Positions 52,729-62,355 are shown, numbered from the stretch's first letter. The stretch is DNA of 64,000 nucleotides from Altererythrobacter sp. (GCA_023260985.1 JALRKY010000080.1:25976-89975), one strand, 5' to 3'. Made by a program: numbers and translations. The notes: a model not told the origin generated them from the sequence alone.

Positions 52729-55358
52729 CAGCCGAGCAGTTCCTTGAGCGCGTCGAAAGCACCGCCTGCGCGCGCCGGGCCATGCTGCCTTTCGCGCGGC
52801 TTTCCGCCTTTCCCGGCTGGCTTTCCTTTGCCGCCTCCCTTGGCGCGGCCCTTATGGTTCGACTTGCTATGCCTTTGCTTGGCTGCGGGTGCATCGTGAT
52901 CGTTGCGTTCGCCAGGGCGGCGCGGGCGCCAGCTCCACATGTCCGGCGCGGGCGGGCCGAATGCGCCTTCAGCCAGCGAGCGGACGCCCTGCCGCTTGAA
53001 CCCGGCACTGCCGAGCAGGCGCGGGATATTGCCCGCTTCAAGCCCGATCGAGATCGGGAGCGAAAGGTCGATCGCGAATTGCGATGGCGGTTTGGCTTTG
53101 CCCCCTGCCCCGGCTGCCTTTGCGCGTACGTTGAAAGCGGCGCGCAGGATTTTCTCGGCAAGGTCGACGCGGATCGCTTGGCTGCCCGCCGGTCGATAGC
53201 CCGCGGGCAAGCGCCGCTGCTCGCCGATCGCCGGCAGCATGGAATCTTCGAGCGGGCGGCGGTCGATCCCCAGTGCATGAAGCAACCGGCGCGGAGCGGG
53301 CTTGAGCAGCGCGGGCACGAAGATGTCGAGCGCGCCGAACGTAACGCCGAGCTTGCGCAGGTAGGGCCGCAATTCCTTGGGCAAATGCTGCAACCCGGCA
53401 TCCTCGCGGCTGACGCTGCCATGGCCTGCGATCACTGTGTGGAGCAGTGCGCGCGCTTCGGAGCCCGCCGCCGGATCGCGCGCTGCCGCCGCAAGCGCGC
53501 GGAGCGGCGCGAGCGGTTCAAGCTGAGCCTCAAGCCAGCCGAGCAGCGCCGCTTCGAATGGCTTGCGCTCGAGTTCGGGCAAGAGGGCAAGCTCGCGCAC
53601 CGAAACGAGGCGCGGCTTGCCGAAATCATCAGGCAGTTCGACTTGGGCGAGCCGGTGGCCGTTCCACTGGATCGCGCCTTCGGACAATTCGAGTTCGCCA
53701 AGCCCTTCGGACGCGATCCATTGCGCGCGCTGCGTCAACAAGGCCGGCAGCGCCTTCTCGCCTGCCGCGAGAAGCATCTTGCGGTCCGCCACGGTGGCGT
53801 CCGGCGCGACCACGAAGCGGAACCCTTCGAGCTTTCCAATCGGTTCGCCATCGACAGTCAGCGCGCCATCGGGCGCGAGTTCGACCGGCAGGTCGTTGCC
53901 ATCTTGGCCCAACGATTTCATCAAAAGCGAAGTCCTCCGGTTTACAAATCTCTCGGTCAGCCGCGCATGGAGCGCATCCGACAGCTTTGCCTCGGCTGCG
54001 CGCGCGCGCGCGAACATTTCGTCGCGCGCCAGGACCCAGTCGGGGCGCTGGCAGATATAGGCCCAGGAACGCACCGTGGCTATCCGGCCTTGCAGCGTGT
54101 CGATATCGCCTTGCGTCTGGTCGAGTTCGGCAATCCGCGCGGCGACGTAGTCCGCCCCGATATAGCCTTCGCAAAGGTCTTGCCATAGCCGCGCAACGAA
54201 GCGCGCGTGCTGCTCTTTGCCGACCGCGCGGAAATCGGGCAGCGAGCAGGCCTCCCAGAAGCGCCGTACCAATCCCGCACCCTTGATGCTTTGCACCAGC
54301 GGTTCCTCGCCCAACAGTTTGAGCACGGCCAGGTCGATTGCCTCGGGTGCTGCGCGCAGTTGCGGTTCGTCTGGCGGCGCCTCAAGGTCGCCGATCAGCG
54401 TGGAGAGATCGTCAAAGCGCGGTTCGGCTTCGCGCCAGAACAAATGCGCCAGCGGCGCGAAGCGATGCTCCTCGATCGCGTAAATTTCTTCATCGTTGAA
54501 CTCGGGCGGCGAGGCCGTGCTGCCACGCATGCCCGAAACCGTGCCGAAGGTGCCGTCGCGCTGATGCCGACCCGCGCGACCGGCGATCTGCCCCATCTCG
54601 GCGGGGGTCAGCCGCCGCTGGCGTCGCCCGTCGAATTTGGAGAGCGAAGCGAAAGCGACATGGTCGAGGTCGAGATTGAGCCCCATGCCGATCGCATCGG
54701 TGGCGACAATGTAATCGACCTCGCCGTTCTGGAAGAGTTCGACCTGCTTGTTGCGCGTTTCGGGTGACAGTGCGCCCATCACCACTGCCGCCCCGCCGCG
54801 AAAGCGCCGCAGCGCTTCAGCCATGGCGTAAACCTGCTCGACGCTGAAGACGACCACCGCGCTGCGCGGCGGCAGGCGCGACAGCTTGTAGCTTCCCGCA
54901 TGGCTGAGGGTTGAGAAACGCGGGCGACCGACGAGCTCAGCGCGCGGCACCAGCGCCTTGATCATCGGTTCGAGCGTCGAAGATCCGAGAATCATCGTCT
55001 CTTCGCGGCCGCGGGCATTGACCAGCCGGTCGGTGAAAATATGCCCGCGCTCGGGATCGGCGGCGAGTTGCGCCTCGTCCAGCGCTACGAAGGCATGGCC
55101 ACCGCCGAGCCGGTCCATCGCTTCGACCGTGCAGCAGAAATAACGGGCGTCGGGCGGTTCGATCCTTTCCTCGCCGGTGATCAGGGCCACCATCTTCTCG
55201 CCCTTGATCGCGCGGAGCCGGTCGAACACTTCGCGCGCAAGCAGCCTCAGCGGAAAGCCGATCATCCCGCTCGAATGGCCGCACATGCGCTCGATCGCGA
55301 GATGGGTCTTGCCGGTATTGGTCGGGCCCAGAACCGCCTTGATCGTGCCGTCGCTCAC
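52728..55358 (-). CDS. Suv3-like ATP-dependent RNA helicase
   Basis: An 876-residue superfamily 2 helicase similar to mitochondrial Suv3, likely acting in RNA turnover. Motifs are AVLGPTNTGKTHLAIERM (I), ALDEAQLAADPERGHIF (II, DEAQ), ILGSSTLEPMI (III), FSVEQVYAMAEAL (IV), VATDAIGMGLNLD (V) and QIAGRAGRHQRDG (VI). The last 60 residues are Lys/Gly/Arg-rich and would be disordered. The open frame continues upstream but that is antisense to the M23 gene; GTG 55358 gives the normal N-terminus, though ATG 55520 is possible. It leads the helicase-S4-fdxA operon. Confidence 0.9.
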   Translation of the reverse strand: MSDGTIKAVLGPTNTGKTHLAIERMCGHSSGMIGFPLRLLAREVFDRLRAIKGEKMVALITGEERIEPPDARYFCCTVEAMDRLGGGHAFVALDEAQLAADPERGHIFTDRLVNARGREETMILGSSTLEPMIKALVPRAELVGRPRFSTLSHAGSYKLSRLPPRSAVVVFSVEQVYAMAEALRRFRGGAAVVMGALSPETRNKQVELFQNGEVDYIVATDAIGMGLNLDLDHVAFASLSKFDGRRQRRLTPAEMGQIAGRAGRHQRDGTFGTVSGMRGSTASPPEFNDEEIYAIEEHRFAPLAHLFWREAEPRFDDLSTLIGDLEAPPDEPQLRAAPEAIDLAVLKLLGEEPLVQSIKGAGLVRRFWEACSLPDFRAVGKEQHARFVARLWQDLCEGYIGADYVAARIAELDQTQGDIDTLQGRIATVRSWAYICQRPDWVLARDEMFARARAAEAKLSDALHARLTERFVNRRTSLLMKSLGQDGNDLPVELAPDGALTVDGEPIGKLEGFRFVVAPDATVADRKMLLAAGEKALPALLTQRAQWIASEGLGELELSEGAIQWNGHRLAQVELPDDFGKPRLVSVRELALLPELERKPFEAALLGWLEAQLEPLAPLRALAAAARDPAAGSEARALLHTVIAGHGSVSREDAGLQHLPKELRPYLRKLGVTFGALDIFVPALLKPAPRRLLHALGIDRRPLEDSMLPAIGEQRRLPAGYRPAGSQAIRVDLAEKILRAAFNVRAKAAGAGGKAKPPSQFAIDLSLPISIGLEAGNIPRLLGSAGFKRQGVRSLAEGAFGPPAPDMWSWRPRRPGERNDHDAPAAKQRHSKSNHKGRAKGGGKGKPAGKGGKPRERQHGPARAGGAFDALKELLG

Positions 55359-55551
55359 AATCGCATTTGTGGCACTGCGCCGCGCCCCCCGCAACCGCGC
55401 GGCACGCCGCTTGGGGCGCTTCTCAACATTTCGCCGCTTGGTGGACTCGCTTGATCGCGCATTAAGCCAGCATTTACTTTGATCGGCGAAAAAAATGGGC
55501 CATTGAGCGCGCTGCACCATAGGGTTCGCAGGTCGTGAGGGAGTTGGGGCT

Positions 55552-57183
55552 TTGGAGCAATTGCGCGAATTGCCGGGCGAGACCGCGAAAGCGATTGAGG
55601 AACAGTTCCTCGATTTCGACGACGTGCAGCCTGTCGGTAGCGCATCGGCCAGCGATTCCTCTGCCCCCGACAAGATCGTGCTCAAGCGCGTGGAGGACTG
55701 GCGCGCGCGCTTCGACGAATGGCGCACCGAGGCCTCGCGACGGCTCGAGGGGATCGATATCGCTCCCGATCTGGCGGAGGACATCGGCAGCCGCCGCTGG
55801 TTCCGCGGGCTGGGCACGATGTTGGGGTTGAGCGCAGTCGCGCTGGCGCTATGGCCCGATTTCGCCCCGCTCGAAGCGCGGCCCGCGATGACGATCGACC
55901 AGACCGCGCGCGACGAATTCCGCAGCCACATGATCCTGCCGCTGGCGCTTGGCGCCGACAGCGGGCGGCAAATGGGTGCCGGGCCACGCGTGGAGCGGCT
56001 CGCTTCGGCTCCGGAGCGTCCGCAGGTCGAGCTGGTTGCCACGCTGTCGCGCGGCGACAGTTTCGAGCGCATGCTGCAGCGCGCCGGCGTGCGGCCAAGC
56101 GATGCTGCGCGGGTGCAGGAACTGATAGCGGGCGAAATGCCGCTCGACCAGATCGAGCCTGGCACCACGATCGATATCACGCTCGGCCGCCGCCCAGCTC
56201 CAGGCGCCGACCGCCCGTTCGACGACCTTTCCTTCCGCGCCCGCTTCGATCTCGAGCTCGAAGTGCTCAACGACAATGGCAATCTGTCGCTGCGCCGTAA
56301 CGTGATCCGCGTGGACGACACGCCGCTGCGGATTCGCGGCACAGTGGGCAAGAGCCTTTATCGTTCGGCCCGTGCGGCGGGTGCGCCGTCCAGCGCGGTT
56401 CAGGAATTCATTAAGGCGCTCGACGGGCAGATCGACCTTGAACGCAGCGTGCGAGCCACCGACGAGTTCGACATCATTATCGCCTATCGCCGCGCCGCGA
56501 CGGGCGAACGACAGGCGGGCAAGGTGCTTTATGCCGGGATCGACCGCGACGGAAAGCCCAAGACCCAGCTGATGCGCTGGGGGCAAGATGGCAATTTCTT
56601 CGAGGCTTCGGGTGTAGGCGAACAGCGCGGCGGTATGGTCTCGCCAGTGCCAGGCCGCCTCACTTCTGGGTATGGCATGCGCCGCCACCCGATCCTCGGC
56701 TATCGCCGGATGCACTCGGGCGTCGATTTCAGCGCGCGCTATGGCACGCCGATCGTTGCGGTTACCGATGGCCGGGTGGCCGCGGCGGGCCGCATGGGCG
56801 GCTGCGGCATCGCGGTGCGGCTGAGCCATGGCAACGGCCTGTCGACCCGTTATTGCCACATGAGCCGGATGGCAGTGAATTCGGGCCAGCAGGTCCGCCG
56901 TGGGCAAGTAATCGGCTATGTCGGCTCGACCGGGCTCTCGACCGGTGCGCACCTCCATTACGAGATGTATCGCAATGGCCGCGCGGTTGATCCGCGCACG
57001 GTCAATTTCGTCACTCGCGCGCAGCTCGAAGGGCGCGAACTGATGAGCTTCCGCGCCGCATTGTCCGAACTCAAGATGATCGAACCGGGTGCCGCGCTCG
57101 AAGATCTTGAGCTGCAACCGAGCGAGATTGCAGCGCCCAAACGCGAAATCGAGAAGATCGACAACAAGCGGAAGATCGGCTGA
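55552..57183 (+). CDS. M23 family metallopeptidase, membrane-anchored
   Basis: A 543-residue cell-envelope peptidase with a LytM/M23 domain. A short cytoplasmic part (residues 1-75) is followed by one membrane helix (LGTMLGLSAVALALW, about 85-100), a LysM-like/OPG-type region and the C-terminal M23 domain with the zinc ligands HPILGYRRMHSGVDFSA (His and Asp) and ALTGAHLHYEMY-type GAHLHYEMY. It would cut peptidoglycan cross-links. The start is TTG 55552 behind an AGGGAG site, since no ATG fits; divergent from the helicase. Confidence 0.88.
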   Translation: MEQLRELPGETAKAIEEQFLDFDDVQPVGSASASDSSAPDKIVLKRVEDWRARFDEWRTEASRRLEGIDIAPDLAEDIGSRRWFRGLGTMLGLSAVALALWPDFAPLEARPAMTIDQTARDEFRSHMILPLALGADSGRQMGAGPRVERLASAPERPQVELVATLSRGDSFERMLQRAGVRPSDAARVQELIAGEMPLDQIEPGTTIDITLGRRPAPGADRPFDDLSFRARFDLELEVLNDNGNLSLRRNVIRVDDTPLRIRGTVGKSLYRSARAAGAPSSAVQEFIKALDGQIDLERSVRATDEFDIIIAYRRAATGERQAGKVLYAGIDRDGKPKTQLMRWGQDGNFFEASGVGEQRGGMVSPVPGRLTSGYGMRRHPILGYRRMHSGVDFSARYGTPIVAVTDGRVAAAGRMGGCGIAVRLSHGNGLSTRYCHMSRMAVNSGQQVRRGQVIGYVGSTGLSTGAHLHYEMYRNGRAVDPRTVNFVTRAQLEGRELMSFRAALSELKMIEPGAALEDLELQPSEIAAPKREIEKIDNKRKIG

Positions 57184-57232
57184 ACGCCAGCACCCGATTG
57201 CGCCCCCTGCAATTATCCGGCAACACGCGCGG

Positions 57233-58228
57233 ATGAGCGTATCCTATCCCAATTTGCGCATGCGCCGCACCCGCGCCAGCCAATGGAGCCGCGCGCTCCA
57301 TCGCGAAAACATTCTGACTCCGGCAGACCTGATCTGGCCGCTGTTCGTGACTTCGGGGGCGGGCGTGGAAGAGCCGATCGCCACACTGCCCGGAGTATCG
57401 CGCTGGTCGGTCGACGGGATTGCGCAGCGCGCGCAGGAAGCGGCGGCGATGGGCATTCCCTGTGTCGCGCTGTTCCCCAATACGCCCGCCGACAGGCGCA
57501 GCGACGATGGCGCCGAAGCGCTCAACCCTGACAATCTGATGTGCCAGGCGATCAAGGCGATCCGCGATGCCTGCGGCAGCGATATCGGCATCCTCACAGA
57601 TGTCGCGCTCGATCCCTACACCAGCCACGGGCAGGACGGGCTCGTCGACGATGGCGGCTATGTCGTGAACGACGATACCGTCGCGGTGCTGGTCGACCAG
57701 GCGCTCAACCAGGCCGAAGCCGGGGCGGACATCATCGCTCCGTCGGACATGATGGATGGCCGCGTGCGCGCGATTCGCATGGCGCTCGAAATGAACGGTC
57801 ACCCCAACGTCCAGATCATGAGCTATGCCGCGAAATACGCCAGCGCCTTTTACGGGCCGTTCCGCGATGCGGTGGGTTCGCGCGGGCTGCTGAAGGGCGA
57901 CAAGAAGACCTACCAGATGGATCCCGCCAATGGCGATGAGGCACTGCGTGAAGTGGCGCTCGACATTGCCGAGGGTGCCGACAGCGTGATGGTGAAGCCG
58001 GGGCTGCCCTATCTCGACATCGTGCGGCGCGTGAAGGAGCGCTTCGAAGTGCCGGTCTTCGCCTACCAGGTCTCCGGCGAATACGCGATGATTGAGGCGG
58101 CGGTGGCTGCAGGCGCAGGCGATCGCGATGCGCTGGTGCTCGAAACGTTGCTTGCGTTCAAGCGGGCGGGCTGCAGCGGCGTGCTGAGCTACCACGCCTT
58201 TCATGCGGCGCGCCTGCTTGGCGGGTGA
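57233..58228 (+). CDS. hemB: Delta-aminolevulinic acid dehydratase (Mg type)
   Basis: Condenses two ALA to porphobilinogen, 331 residues. The N-terminal NLRMRRTRASQWSRALHREN and Schiff-base Lys regions (MSYAAKYASAFYGPFRDA and SVMVKPGLPYLDI) are complete. The metal site reads DVALDPYTSHGQDG with Asp in place of the Zn-binding Cys, so it is the magnesium-dependent type usual in alphaproteobacteria. ATG at 57233 was chosen over the longer upstream frame. The stop overlaps the next start as GTGA. Confidence 0.95.
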   Translation: MSVSYPNLRMRRTRASQWSRALHRENILTPADLIWPLFVTSGAGVEEPIATLPGVSRWSVDGIAQRAQEAAAMGIPCVALFPNTPADRRSDDGAEALNPDNLMCQAIKAIRDACGSDIGILTDVALDPYTSHGQDGLVDDGGYVVNDDTVAVLVDQALNQAEAGADIIAPSDMMDGRVRAIRMALEMNGHPNVQIMSYAAKYASAFYGPFRDAVGSRGLLKGDKKTYQMDPANGDEALREVALDIAEGADSVMVKPGLPYLDIVRRVKERFEVPVFAYQVSGEYAMIEAAVAAGAGDRDALVLETLLAFKRAGCSGVLSYHAFHAARLLGG

Positions 58229-58794
58229 ATCCGATGGCGGAATTTCGGCACGAAACCGAGCGGCTGGTGCTGCGCGACTGGCGCGATGCGGATTGGGCGG
58301 AGTTCTTCCGGGTGACCAATACCCCGGCGGTGATGCGCTGGCTCGGCGGCGTGTTGGACGAAGCGGGCAAGGAGGCAACCCGCGCCCGGGTGGAAAGCTG
58401 CGCTGCAAGCAACGGTTTCTGCTTCTGGGCCATTGAGCGCAAGGACGACGCTGCGCTGCTGGGCTTTTGCGGGCTCAAGCGTGCCAACGCGCCCGGCTCT
58501 ACGGTTATCGACAAAATGGAGGTTGGCTGGCGGCTGCGCGAGGATGCCTGGGGCAAAGGCTGCGCCAAGGAGGCGGCGAGCGCCGCAATCGATGCCGGGT
58601 TCGATCGCTTCCATGCCGATGAGATCGTAGCATTGACGGTTATCGACAATGAAGCGAGCAGGGGACTGATGAAGCGGCTGGGCATGCGGCGGCGCGCAGA
58701 GCTCGACTATCCCGATGCGCGCTACGATCCGCCTTGGCGCGATACGATCGTCTATTCCATCGACCGCCCAGCATGGGAGAAGCAGCGTGGGTGA
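58225..58794 (+). CDS. GNAT acetyltransferase 1
   Basis: A 189-residue GNAT (RimJ-type) acetyltransferase. The acetyl-CoA site WGKGCAKEAASAAIDAGFDR (motif A) and the family signature of TERLVLRDW at the start and GLMKRLGMRRR at the end are seen. The substrate is unknown; N-terminal or amino-group acetylation is possible. GTG 58225 overlaps the hemB stop; ATG 58234 is an alternative. The next gene is a paralogue with the same layout. Confidence 0.85.
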   Translation: MNPMAEFRHETERLVLRDWRDADWAEFFRVTNTPAVMRWLGGVLDEAGKEATRARVESCAASNGFCFWAIERKDDAALLGFCGLKRANAPGSTVIDKMEVGWRLREDAWGKGCAKEAASAAIDAGFDRFHADEIVALTVIDNEASRGLMKRLGMRRRAELDYPDARYDPPWRDTIVYSIDRPAWEKQRG

Positions 58795-59344
58795 TATTGT
58801 GATCGAGACCGAGCGACTGGTGCTGCGCCGGATCGACGAAAGCGATGCCGAGCTGCAATTCCGCGTGCTCAACACGCCGACCGTGATGGAACATCTCGGC
58901 GGAGTAAAGGAACTGCACGAGATCGAAGCCAAGCACGCCAAATCGATGGCATGGTTCGCGCAGCGCGGGTTCGGCTTCATGATGATGATTGAAAAATCCA
59001 GCGGCGAGCTGGTCGGCCATTGCGGGATGAAGCTGGTCGACAATCCGCTCGCCCCAAATCAGGGCGATCACGAGATAGGCTGGCTCGTGCGCGAGGATCG
59101 CTGGCGCCACGGCTATGCCAATGAAGCGATGCGCGCGGTGATCGACTGGGCCTTTGCAACGATTGGCGTGCCCCACCTCGTGGCGCTTACCTGCGACCGG
59201 AACGTGCCGAGCTGGCGCTTCATGGAGAAGCTGGGGATGGAGCGGCGGCGCGATCTCGATTTCGACGATCCCGCTTATGACCCGCAGGACAACCCGACTA
59301 TCCAGTATATGCTGACACGCGAGCAATGGGAGCAAGAGCAATGA
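58787..59344 (+). CDS. GNAT acetyltransferase 2
   Basis: A 185-residue GNAT protein paralogous to its upstream neighbour. Matches include IETERLVLRRI, VGHCGMKLVDN, IGWLVREDRWRHGYANEAM (motif A) and MEKLGMERRRDLDF. GTG at 58787 overlaps the end of the first GNAT gene by 8 bases and has a GGGAGA site. Its stop overlaps the carbonic-anhydrase ATG. A tandem duplication of the first gene is the likely origin. Confidence 0.85.
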   Translation: MGDIVIETERLVLRRIDESDAELQFRVLNTPTVMEHLGGVKELHEIEAKHAKSMAWFAQRGFGFMMMIEKSSGELVGHCGMKLVDNPLAPNQGDHEIGWLVREDRWRHGYANEAMRAVIDWAFATIGVPHLVALTCDRNVPSWRFMEKLGMERRRDLDFDDPAYDPQDNPTIQYMLTREQWEQEQ

Positions 59345-59916
59345 CCGCAAGGCCAGGAGTCAACATCGTCCCGATCCATGGCAAGTCCCCGCAGATCCAC
59401 GACAGCGCCTTTATCGCGCCGGGCTGCACTATCATCGGCGATGTTACGATCGGTGCGGACAGCTCGATCTGGTACAATTGCGTTTTGCGCGCCGATGTCA
59501 GCCGGATCGTGATCGGCGAACGCAGCAATGTGCAGGACGGCAGCATCCTGCATTGCGACCCGCCGCGCCCGGGCGACCCGGACGGTTCGCCGCTGATCAT
59601 CGGCGACGATGTGCTGATTGGCCACATGGCGATGATCCATGGCTGCACTATCCACGATCGCGGGTTCGTGGGTCTGGGAGCGATTGCGATGAACAAATCG
59701 GTGATCGGCAGCGATGCCATGCTTGCTGCCGGCGCGATGCTCACCGAAGGCAAGGTGATGGAGCCGCGCATGCTGTGGGCGGGGCGCCCGGCCAAGCCGC
59801 TGCGCGAACTCAACGATGCCGCGATCGCGGGGATGCGGATGGGCACCGCGCATTATGTCGAGAACGGCCGTGCCCATGCCGCGGCGGTAGCCGCCGCTTT
59901 GGGCGACCCGGCCTAG
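59341..59916 (+). CDS. Gamma-type carbonic anhydrase-like protein
   Basis: A 191-residue left-handed beta-helix protein (CaiE/PaaY-type gamma carbonic anhydrase). Hexapeptide repeats (IGDVTIGADSSIWYNCVLRA, IVIGERSNVQDGSILHCD) and the Zn histidines (SILHCD, IGHMAMIHGC) are present, as is the final RMLWAGRPAKPLREL. Zinc-dependent CO2 hydration or acyltransfer has been proposed for relatives. ATG at 59341 overlaps the preceding stop. Confidence 0.9.
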   Translation: MTARPGVNIVPIHGKSPQIHDSAFIAPGCTIIGDVTIGADSSIWYNCVLRADVSRIVIGERSNVQDGSILHCDPPRPGDPDGSPLIIGDDVLIGHMAMIHGCTIHDRGFVGLGAIAMNKSVIGSDAMLAAGAMLTEGKVMEPRMLWAGRPAKPLRELNDAAIAGMRMGTAHYVENGRAHAAAVAAALGDPA

Positions 59917-59918
59917 GG

Positions 59919-60215
59919 GTGGCGCGGCCGCGCGCCGAATTGCCGCCGCCAGAGGCGGTGCACGCATTGATCGACGGTGAAGGACGGCTGGCGCTGCGGG
60001 TGACGCCCGGCGCGCGCAGCGAAGCGATGTCGATCGACGGTGGCCAGCTGCTGGTCAAGGTGCGCGCCAGGCCGCAAGACGGGGCGGCCAATCAGGCGGT
60101 GCTGGAACTGCTCGCCAGGGCCCTCGATATCGCCCCGTCGCGAATCGAATTGCTGCGTGGCGCGGGCGCGCGCGAGAAGCTCTTCCGGATCGTCGCCTGG
60201 GCGAGCCCCCCATAG
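59919..60215 (+). CDS. DUF167 (YggU) family protein
   Basis: A 98-residue DUF167/YggU-type small protein of unknown function. The central GEGRLALRVTPGARSEAMS and VRARPQDGAANQAVLELLAR, then GAGAREKLFRI define the family. It begins at GTG 59919, two bases after the carbonic-anhydrase stop; its frame extends back into that gene as a shadow. Last gene of the hemB-GNAT-GNAT-carbonic anhydrase-DUF167 series. Confidence 0.85.
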   Translation: MARPRAELPPPEAVHALIDGEGRLALRVTPGARSEAMSIDGGQLLVKVRARPQDGAANQAVLELLARALDIAPSRIELLRGAGAREKLFRIVAWASPP

Positions 60216-60273
60216 TCGGGCGAGATCGCCCGCCTGCCTCGGGGCATGAACGCTCAGGCCCGCCGCTCGGAGA

Positions 60274-62355
60274 TCACTCTGTTTTGTCGCCTTTGCGGTA
60301 CTTGTCGAACCAGGCAATAACCGCAGAGGTTCGCGCGGCTTGCTGGCTGGGCGACTGCGAGAGATTGTTGTGGCTCGAATCAGGGGTAACCACCAGCATG
60401 GTGTCGACTCCGGCCAGCTTGAGCGCGCCGTAATATTGCTCGGCCTCGCTGCGCGGGGTGCGATAGTCGTCCGCGCCGACCAGGACCAGCGTCGGGGTCT
60501 TCACATTGCCCACAAGGCTCAGCGGCGATCGCGCCCAATAGCCCTGCGGGTCTTCCCACGGCAGCGCACCGAGCCAGTAGCGCCCGAAATAGGCGGTGCC
60601 GTCTGCCGTCAGCGAATGGCTGGTCCAGTTGATCACCGGCTTGTGCGAGGCTGCCGCCTTAAACCGGTTGGTCTTGCCGACCAGCCAGCTGGTCAGCACC
60701 CCACCGCCAGAGCCTCCGGTGACGTAAAGATCATTCGGATCGGCATAGCCTGCGGCAATCGCGGCATCGACCACGGCCATCAGCTCGTCGAAATTGCTGA
60801 TCGGGTAATTGTCCTCGATCCGGTCGGCAAAGGCTTCGCCATAGCCGGTTGAGCCGCCCGGATTGCTGAACACCACGGCATATCCCGCCGCGCCATAGAG
60901 CTGGTAATCCGCCGAAAACAGCGGGCCATAGGCGGCATAGGGGCCGCCGTGCATTTCAAGGATGGTCGGCACCTTGTCGCCCGGCTTGTATCCCGGCGGC
61001 AGCATGATCCACGCCGGGATCCTGGTGCCATCGGGCGCGGCCACTTCGAGTGCACGGGTTTCGCCGAGCTTTTTGTCCGATAGCTTGAGTTCGTTGAGTG
61101 CAGTGAGCTGGCGCATCCCCGCCTTGGTCGTCACGCCGACGTCGGGCGGGCGCGTGCTGCTCGCGGTGGTGAACGCCATCGTCCCGCCATCGCTCACCGA
61201 CCATTCGCCGCCGGTATAGGGAAGCGCGTAATAGGTACTGCCCAGAGCGGGCGCGAGCGGGGTGACCTGCCCGTTCACTGAAACGCGCGCGACGCGGTGT
61301 TCGCCATCGCTCTCATAGCTGACGAACAAGCCGGCAGCGGTCCATTCGAGCCCGTCGAAGCTGCGGTCAAAATCCGCTGCGATCCGCCGCGCACCCGAAC
61401 CGTCTGCATTCATCAGGTAGAGCCCGGTCTGGTCATAGGCATTGCCGAGATCGTCGAAGCCGAAATAGGCGATCTGCTTGCCATCGGGCGAGAATTGCGC
61501 GCCGCTATCGGGCCCCTTGCGGCTGGTTAGCGCGGTGATCGCGCCGCTCGCGACATCGAGCGCGTAGATTTCGGACTGCAGCGGTTCGAGCTCCCAATCG
61601 GCATTGCGATTGGCGCTGAACAGCAAGGTCTTGCCATTGGGGCTCCATTCGACCGAGCCGCCATTGTCATAGGGGCCGAAGGTCAGTTGGCGCGGCGCGC
61701 CGCCGGTCGCCGCGACGAGGAAGAGCTGCGATGTGCCCGGCTGGACGTAGCCTCCACCGTCATTGCGGAAGGAGATCTTGTCGATCACCTGCAGCGGCTT
61801 GCCCCATTCGGCGCCCTCGGGCTTGGCGGGAGGCTTGCCCAGGCTCGGTGGTTCGGCCGCAACGCGCGCGGTATAGGCGATGCGGGTGCCATCCGGCGAC
61901 CAGGCGATCGTGCCGGGTGCTTCGGGCAGCGCGGTGATATTGGCACGCGCGCCGCTCGCCAGCCACAGCACATGCAGTTCCGGGCCGCCGCCGCTTGCGG
62001 TCGAGACATAGGCGATGCGGGTGCCATCGGGCGACCAGCGCGGCGAGCCGTGCGATCCTTCGCCTGTGACCAGAGGGGTCTGCGCGCCGCTGGCCACATC
62101 GACCAGCCAGATCGAGCTGACCGCGCGGTCGGTCATGATGTCATTGGTGCGCCGGACATAGGCGATCTGCTTGCCGTCGGGGCTGATGCGCGGATCGGCC
62201 GCTACCGTAAGCCCGAACAGGTCGTCGCCGGTGAAATGCGGGTCCGACGCGGCGCCCTCCGCCGCGTCAGCGTGTCCGTCGGCCAGCGCCGGTGTAGCCA
62301 GCACGGCGGGGCTGGCGAGAACGAGCGCCAGCGCGGTAAGGCGAAATGCAGTCAT
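60274..62355 (-). CDS. S9 family peptidase, DPP-type
   Basis: A 693-residue secreted serine peptidase. A signal peptide (LTALALVLASPAVLATPALA) precedes a beta-propeller of WD40-like/TolB repeats (RISPDGKQIAYV, RWSPDGTRIAYV, AWSPDGTRIAYT, QFSPDGKQIAYF) and an alpha/beta hydrolase domain with HGGPYAAYG, the nucleophile in VTGGSGGGVLTSW, Asp in VGADDYRTP and His in PDSSHNNLS. The nucleophile box GGSGGG differs from the GASYGG of the other S9 peptidase in this window, so they are different subtypes. Likely periplasmic peptide breakdown. Confidence 0.93.
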   Translation of the reverse strand: MTAFRLTALALVLASPAVLATPALADGHADAAEGAASDPHFTGDDLFGLTVAADPRISPDGKQIAYVRRTNDIMTDRAVSSIWLVDVASGAQTPLVTGEGSHGSPRWSPDGTRIAYVSTASGGGPELHVLWLASGARANITALPEAPGTIAWSPDGTRIAYTARVAAEPPSLGKPPAKPEGAEWGKPLQVIDKISFRNDGGGYVQPGTSQLFLVAATGGAPRQLTFGPYDNGGSVEWSPNGKTLLFSANRNADWELEPLQSEIYALDVASGAITALTSRKGPDSGAQFSPDGKQIAYFGFDDLGNAYDQTGLYLMNADGSGARRIAADFDRSFDGLEWTAAGLFVSYESDGEHRVARVSVNGQVTPLAPALGSTYYALPYTGGEWSVSDGGTMAFTTASSTRPPDVGVTTKAGMRQLTALNELKLSDKKLGETRALEVAAPDGTRIPAWIMLPPGYKPGDKVPTILEMHGGPYAAYGPLFSADYQLYGAAGYAVVFSNPGGSTGYGEAFADRIEDNYPISNFDELMAVVDAAIAAGYADPNDLYVTGGSGGGVLTSWLVGKTNRFKAAASHKPVINWTSHSLTADGTAYFGRYWLGALPWEDPQGYWARSPLSLVGNVKTPTLVLVGADDYRTPRSEAEQYYGALKLAGVDTMLVVTPDSSHNNLSQSPSQQAARTSAVIAWFDKYRKGDKTE

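Noticed and set aside
55359-56351. N-terminal extension of the helicase frame
   Set aside because: It is antisense to the M23 peptidase; residues before GTG 55358 are of low complexity and not family-like.
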